Source: an uncultured Prevotellaceae bacterium (GTDB taxonomy: Bacteria > Bacteroidota > Bacteroidia > Bacteroidales > Bacteroidaceae). Taken from it: a stretch of DNA of 42,559 nucleotides. The position numbers were made by a program, and so were the translations under genes. The notes beneath the pieces are model-generated. The model worked only from the letters and a program-made list of their open reading frames with translations, searched no databases and was not told the DNA's origin. Below, one piece after another: positions 38,396 through 42,559 of this stretch (position 1 is its first letter; each line of letters begins with the position of its first letter). The stretch covers positions 1-42,559 of the forward strand of contig CAMOTI010000137.1 of assembly GCA_946625675.1 (NCBI GenBank), read 5' to 3'.

Positions 38396-38986
38396 ATGAA
38401 AAAAATTTTGACCTTGGTGGCTCTGATGCTGACCTGTGCCGGCATTCAGGCCCAAGACGTTACTGCTACAGACCAGCAGGCGGAAGCCCAGACCCTCCCA
38501 TCCGAGGGTCAACCGGCCACAGTCGTTGTCAACCAGACGATGAAATTCGGATACCTCAGCTACAGCCAGGTGCTCGAAGCCATGGACGGCTATGCCGACA
38601 CGCAGAAGACCATTGCCGCACTGCGTCAGGCCTACGAGCAGGAGCTGGCACGAAGCGAGGAGATGTTCTCCAAGCAGTTCTCCGAATATGTGGATGGTCA
38701 GAAGTCCTTCCCCGACAATATCCGCCTGAAACGGCAGAAAGAGCTACAGCAGACCATGGAGCAGAGCCTCCAGTTCAAGCAGGAGGCCAAGGCCCTGCTG
38801 AAGCAGAAGGAGGAGGCAGCGCTCGACGTTTTGCGCGCACGGCTCAACGGTGTCATCAGCGAGATTGGGACGGAGCGCGGCTATGCCTTTGTGCTCAACA
38901 CCGACAACAATGTCTATCCGTTCGTCAACGGAGGACTTGGCGACGATATCACCAACGAAGTGCTCACCCGACTGAATACGAAATAA
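38396..38986 (+). CDS. skp: OmpH/Skp family periplasmic chaperone
   Basis: A 196-residue exported protein (signal MKKILTLVALMLTCAGIQAQ). A disordered acidic linker is followed by FGYLSYSQVLEAM, the typical first beta strand of Skp/OmpH. A long coiled coil (about residues 70-150, rich in Glu, Gln, Lys) follows, and the second strand YAFVLNTDNNVYPFVNGG closes the domain. Skp trimers hold unfolded outer-membrane proteins in the periplasm. murI follows after one base, so they form one operon; in Bacteroidota skp genes often sit near bamA and murI. Confidence 0.92.
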   Translation: MKKILTLVALMLTCAGIQAQDVTATDQQAEAQTLPSEGQPATVVVNQTMKFGYLSYSQVLEAMDGYADTQKTIAALRQAYEQELARSEEMFSKQFSEYVDGQKSFPDNIRLKRQKELQQTMEQSLQFKQEAKALLKQKEEAALDVLRARLNGVISEIGTERGYAFVLNTDNNVYPFVNGGLGDDITNEVLTRLNTK

Positions 38987-38987
38987 C

Positions 38988-39857
38988 ATGGAAAGCGAAT
39001 ATACTTTGTTCAACCTCGACGAGGGACCCATCGGCGTGTTCGACTCAGGCTATGGCGGACTGACCATCCTGAACGAAATCCGCAAGGAGATGCCGCAGTA
39101 TGACTATATCTATCTGGGCGACAACGCACGTGCCCCCTACGGCACACGCTCGTTCAAAGTGGTGTATGAGTTCACGGTGCAGTCCGTGGAGAAGCTGTTC
39201 AAGCTGGGCTGCCCGCTCGTCATCCTGGGCTGCAACACGGCTTCAGCGAAGGCGTTGCGCAGTGTTCAGCGCTATTATCTCCCCCGTTATGCGCCCGACC
39301 GGCGCGTGCTCGGCGTCATCATCCCGACTGCGGAGGTGGTGGGGGCCATGTCGCGCACCCATCATATCGGTGTGCTCGCCACGCAGGGCACCATCAGCTC
39401 GGAGAGCTACAACATGGAGATAGCCAAACAGGAGCCGGACGCGGTGGTGACGGGGCTGGCATGCCCTATGTGGGTGCCTATCATCGAGAACGGCGAGGCC
39501 GACAAGCCGGGCGCCGACTATTTCGTGAAGGACAGCATCGACAAGCTCATGGCCATGGACCCGCTCATCGACACCATCATCCTGGGATGCACACACTTCC
39601 CACTGCTTATGGACAAGATCCGCAAGTACGTGCCGGAGCATGTGAAGCTTGTGCCGCAGGGCAAGTATATCGCCCGAAGCCTGCAGGACTACCTGCGACG
39701 CCACCACGAGATGCGTGAGAAGATCACCATGGGAGGCTCGTGCACCTATTACACCACCGAACAGGCCGACAAGTTTCAAGAGTCTGCCGCGCTCTTCCTC
39801 AACGAAGATGCGCAGAACCTCGACGTGCATCACGTTGACCTCAGGGGCATGATTTAG
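38988..39857 (+). CDS. murI: glutamate racemase
   Basis: A 289-residue cytosolic cofactor-free racemase that makes D-glutamate for peptidoglycan. IGVFDSGYGGLTIL and YLGDNARAPYG bind substrate. The two catalytic Cys are Cys 82 in LGCNTASAKAL and Cys 201 in ILGCTHFPLL. It starts two bases after the skp stop codon (one base between), sharing its promoter. The C-terminal extension after residue 240 (GGSCTYYTTEQADKFQESAALF) is usual in Bacteroidota. Confidence 0.96.
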   Translation: MESEYTLFNLDEGPIGVFDSGYGGLTILNEIRKEMPQYDYIYLGDNARAPYGTRSFKVVYEFTVQSVEKLFKLGCPLVILGCNTASAKALRSVQRYYLPRYAPDRRVLGVIIPTAEVVGAMSRTHHIGVLATQGTISSESYNMEIAKQEPDAVVTGLACPMWVPIIENGEADKPGADYFVKDSIDKLMAMDPLIDTIILGCTHFPLLMDKIRKYVPEHVKLVPQGKYIARSLQDYLRRHHEMREKITMGGSCTYYTTEQADKFQESAALFLNEDAQNLDVHHVDLRGMI

Positions 39858-39895
39858 CAAATGGTTTTTACATACATTTAGAACTTCTATTCCTT

Positions 39896-39945
39896 ATAGT
39901 CCTTTAAATCTTTAGAAAACATTTTCCACGGACTTTTAGGACTAT
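39896..39945. repeat. short inverted repeat upstream of the GH2 gene
   Basis: ATAGTCCT (39896-39903) and AGGACTAT (39938-39945) face each other across 34 AT-rich bases, 40 bases before the GH2 start. It could be an operator or a leader hairpin. I found no consensus promoter here. Confidence 0.4.
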
Positions 39946-39984
39946 GTGTATTCCATTAATTTCCGTAAAAAAAACAATAACAAC

Positions 39985-42291
39985 ATGAAGAGATTGACGA
40001 CTTCTTTCGGTGCGCTGCTGCTGGCAGCCAGCCTTTTCGCGCAGTCACGCCAGACATTGTTCGACGATGGATGGACTTTCAGCCATGACGGCAAGACCAT
40101 CAGCGTGGACCTTCCCCACGACTGGGATATTTACACCAAACCAAATTCCGGAAAGGGAGCCACCGGCACAGGCGGCGGATGGTATGAAGCCGGCAAGGGT
40201 GAATACCGCAAGACTTTCAAGACTCCGGACGGAGGCGAAATTGTGAAACTCCACTTCGAGGGCGTCTATCAGAAGGCGGAGGTGTTTGTGAACGGCGAGA
40301 AGGCCGGCCAGCACGGCTACGGGTACACCCCTTTTACTGTTGACGTCACTCCGTTCCTGCATAAGGACATGCAGGAGAACGAGGTGACGGTGAAGGTGGA
40401 CAACTCCGGTCAGCCCAACTGCCGTTGGTACTCCGGTTCGGGCATCTACCGTCACGTGTGGCTTCAGACAATGCCGACCCTCCATATCGCCGAGAACGGC
40501 GTGTTCGTCTCTACCAGCGAGGTGAAAGACGGAAAAGCCACCGTCTTGGTGGAGGTGGAGGTGGAAAACGCCTCCGACCAGGCTCGCAACGCGACGGTGG
40601 TGGTGGGCAGCCGACAGATGATGGTCAGCGTGCCAGCTCACGACAAGAAGACGGTCAACACATCCTACACCATCAGCAACCCCCAGTTGTGGTCGCCTGA
40701 GAATCCCTACCTGTACACCGCCGATGTGGAGCTGAAGGAGAACGGCACCACCATCGACAGCAAGCAGGTGAAGCATGGCGTGCGCACTTTCTCCTTCGAT
40801 GCGGAGAAAGGCTTTGTGCTCAACGGCAAGCCTGTGCTCATCAACGGGGCATGCGTGCACCACGACGACGGAATACTCGGAGCGATGGCTTTCGACGCGG
40901 CTGAAATACGCAAGGTGAAGCAGATGAAAGAAGCCGGGTTCAATCTCATCCGCACGTCGCACAACCCCACCACGCGTGCGTTTCTTGACGCCTGCGACTC
41001 CATCGGCATGCTGGTCATCGGAGAGGCCTTCGACGGATGGAGAACTCAGAAGAACCCACACGACTACCACACGATGATTGACTCGTGCTACCGGGAGGAC
41101 ATCCACGCGATGGTGAAGCGCGACCGGAACCATCCCAGCGTCATCAGCTGGAGCATCGGCAACGAGGTGATCGAGCGGAAAGAGATACGGGTGATTTACA
41201 CTGCGCGGCAGATGAAGGCCGCCGTGCTGGAATGTGATAAGACCCGTCCCGTGACCGAGGCGCTCTGTGCCTGGGACCGCGACTGGGAGATTTACGACCC
41301 CCATGCCGAGGTGCTCGACGTCGTGGGTTACAACTATATGATTTTCAAACATGCCAGCGACCACGAGCGCGACCCGAAGCGTGTGATGTGGCAGACGGAG
41401 AGCTATCCACGCGATGCTTTCAGAAACTGGGCTGTGGTCAACGACTTCCCTTACGTGGTGGGAGATATGGTGTGGACAGGACTTGACTACCTCGGTGAGT
41501 CGGGCATCGGCCGCAACTACTACGAGGGAGAGCGTCCCGGCGAGAGCTGGGTGGAGGGCGGTCAGCCCGACTGGCACGGAGCACCCTGCGGCGACGTGGA
41601 CGTGACGGGCTGGAGAAAGCCCATCAGCCACTACCGTGAGACGCTGTGGAGCGACAAGCGTGATTTGTATATGGCAGTGAAGGAGCCCGACGGTTATCGT
41701 GGCAAAATCCACACGACCATGTGGAGCGTGTGGCCTACCTGGGAGAGCTGGAACTGGCCGGGATGGGAAGGAAAGCCCATCGATGTGGAGGTATATACGA
41801 AATCGCCTGAAGTGAAGCTCTATCTCAACGACAAGCTCATAGACACAAAGCAGGTGGGCCGCGACACGGAGTTCAAGGCTGTGTTCAGCGTGCCTTACCA
41901 GACAGGCACCCTCAGGGCCGAGGCCGACGGCAAGTCCGTCACGCTGGAGACAGCAGGAGAGCCTGCCCGTCTTCGTCTCTCTGCTGATAAAAAGGTGATG
42001 ACGGCTGACGGTCAGGACCTCATCTACGTCCTTGTGGAGGTGGTAGACAGCAAGGGTAGGGTATGCCCTGACGCCGCCATCGGCTGTGAGGCTTCCGTCA
42101 AAGGCAATGCGTCTGTCCTGGCTTTCGCTTCTGCCGACCTGAAGGACACGGAGCCCACGACCACGCCCCGTGTCACCACATGGAAAGGACGCTCGCTGCT
42201 CGTTCTGCGCAGTGCCAAGACAAAAGGCAAGGTTCAGGTAAGCATCAAAAGCCAGCTGCCTTCAGCCACACTGACGCTGCAATGCCGGTAA
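39985..42291 (+). CDS. exported glycoside hydrolase family 2 (beta-galactosidase-like)
   Basis: A 768-residue protein with signal peptide MKRLTTSFGALLLAASLFAQ. An N-terminal GH2 jelly roll (about 25-165; FEGVYQKAEVFVNGEKAG, WYSGSGIYRHVWL) is followed by an Ig-like domain. The TIM barrel (about 275-560) has the acid/base Glu in SWSIGNEV and the nucleophile Glu in WQTES; RTSHNP and TGLDYLGE also fit. C-terminal domains are DUF4982-like (YTKSPEVKLYLNDKLID) and a further Ig-like fold. Periplasmic, it would cut beta-galactosides or related linkages from imported oligosaccharides. The ATG at 39985 begins the signal peptide. No SusCD pair is in view, so substrate is open. Confidence 0.92.
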   Translation: MKRLTTSFGALLLAASLFAQSRQTLFDDGWTFSHDGKTISVDLPHDWDIYTKPNSGKGATGTGGGWYEAGKGEYRKTFKTPDGGEIVKLHFEGVYQKAEVFVNGEKAGQHGYGYTPFTVDVTPFLHKDMQENEVTVKVDNSGQPNCRWYSGSGIYRHVWLQTMPTLHIAENGVFVSTSEVKDGKATVLVEVEVENASDQARNATVVVGSRQMMVSVPAHDKKTVNTSYTISNPQLWSPENPYLYTADVELKENGTTIDSKQVKHGVRTFSFDAEKGFVLNGKPVLINGACVHHDDGILGAMAFDAAEIRKVKQMKEAGFNLIRTSHNPTTRAFLDACDSIGMLVIGEAFDGWRTQKNPHDYHTMIDSCYREDIHAMVKRDRNHPSVISWSIGNEVIERKEIRVIYTARQMKAAVLECDKTRPVTEALCAWDRDWEIYDPHAEVLDVVGYNYMIFKHASDHERDPKRVMWQTESYPRDAFRNWAVVNDFPYVVGDMVWTGLDYLGESGIGRNYYEGERPGESWVEGGQPDWHGAPCGDVDVTGWRKPISHYRETLWSDKRDLYMAVKEPDGYRGKIHTTMWSVWPTWESWNWPGWEGKPIDVEVYTKSPEVKLYLNDKLIDTKQVGRDTEFKAVFSVPYQTGTLRAEADGKSVTLETAGEPARLRLSADKKVMTADGQDLIYVLVEVVDSKGRVCPDAAIGCEASVKGNASVLAFASADLKDTEPTTTPRVTTWKGRSLLVLRSAKTKGKVQVSIKSQLPSATLTLQCR

Positions 42292-42368
42292 GCATAGAAT
42301 GAAGATCATCTCGGAAAAACTAGTATTTGGCCATTACTTGGCGATGAATTTTTGATTTAAAGTCTGTT

Positions 42369-42559
42369 ATGTTACATTTTAAGGAAGGAAGCGGCTGGAA
42401 AGCCTGCTACGACGATGAAAGAAACCTCTACACAGCTCAGACGTGGGGTAGGGGCAGTTATCATTTATATGAGATAGATGAGCAGATATTCAGCCGGATT
42501 GGCGAGCCAGGCGTCAGTGAATTCGAAACAGAGAAGTTGATTGCTTCCGGACGTCATCT
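42369..42559 (+). CDS. small hypothetical protein, cut by the window end
   Basis: An open frame starts at ATG 42369 (MLHFKEGSGWKACYDDERN) and stays open to the last base, 63 complete codons. The composition is protein-like, with a WKACYDDERNLYTAQTWG segment I associate with small uncharacterised Bacteroidales proteins. The C-terminus lies outside. Function unknown. The 77 bases between the GH2 stop and this start hold no visible terminator. Confidence 0.65.
   Translation, partial: MLHFKEGSGWKACYDDERNLYTAQTWGRGSYHLYEIDEQIFSRIGEPGVSEFETEKLIASGRH

Overview
The window looks like a Bacteroidota chromosome, most likely a Prevotella-type member of the Bacteroidales. Signs are promoters of the form TTTG-N19/20-TAnnTTTG, weak or absent Shine-Dalgarno sequences, TonB receptors, a C-terminal tail ending in GIYINNGHKFIIK, and secreted CHAT proteins. 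I saw no tRNA, rRNA, CRISPR array or intact insertion sequence.

Layout. 1-5.6 kb: gpmI on the minus strand, a divergent MBOAT acyltransferase with its SGNH-like partner, and a 5'-truncated secreted-protein remnant. 5.6-11.2 kb, minus strand: the late cobalamin genes, transcribed in the order cbiA/cobB, PduO-type adenosyltransferase, cobQ, cobD-type aminotransferase, cbiB. 11.2-18.6 kb, minus strand: a four-gene operon of exported proteins with its own promoter, alternating an unknown, a TPR-CHAT peptidase-like protein, a second unknown and a second TPR-CHAT protein. 18.6-20.4 kb: three 53-bp palindromic tandem repeats that run into the promoter of an AAA ATPase with a C-terminal nuclease-like domain. 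20.5-24.3 kb: a cobalamin riboswitch with a large structured insertion, then a BtuB-type TonB receptor, a CbiK-like chelatase predicted to be a surface lipoprotein, and a strong terminator. 24.4-34.0 kb: a second TonB receptor, then four bifunctional corrin-ring enzymes (CbiH-CbiC, CbiE-CbiT, CbiG-CbiF, CbiJ-CbiD) and a BtuF-type binding lipoprotein. 34.0-34.5 kb: repeats, including a MITE-like element. 34.5-36.1 kb: a DUF4230-like membrane protein pair. 36.2-42.6 kb: a secreted dockerin-like protein, a repeat-rich gap, OmpH/Skp, MurI, a GH2 glycosidase and the start of a small gene cut by the window end.

Working together: the two cobalamin arms give most of anaerobic (cobalt-early) B12 synthesis from precorrin-3 through adenosylcobinamide, plus corrinoid uptake at the outer membrane. 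A CbiL-type C20 methyltransferase, CobA/CysG, the nucleotide-loop genes and the BtuCD permease are not in the window.

The strongest leads are the predicted surface CbiK-like lipoprotein under the riboswitch, the exported two-CHAT operon, the structured insert inside the riboswitch, and intergenic spacers built from period-7 or period-9 tandem heptamers together with palindromes placed on gene 3' ends. All functions are inferred from sequence read by eye; no search was run.
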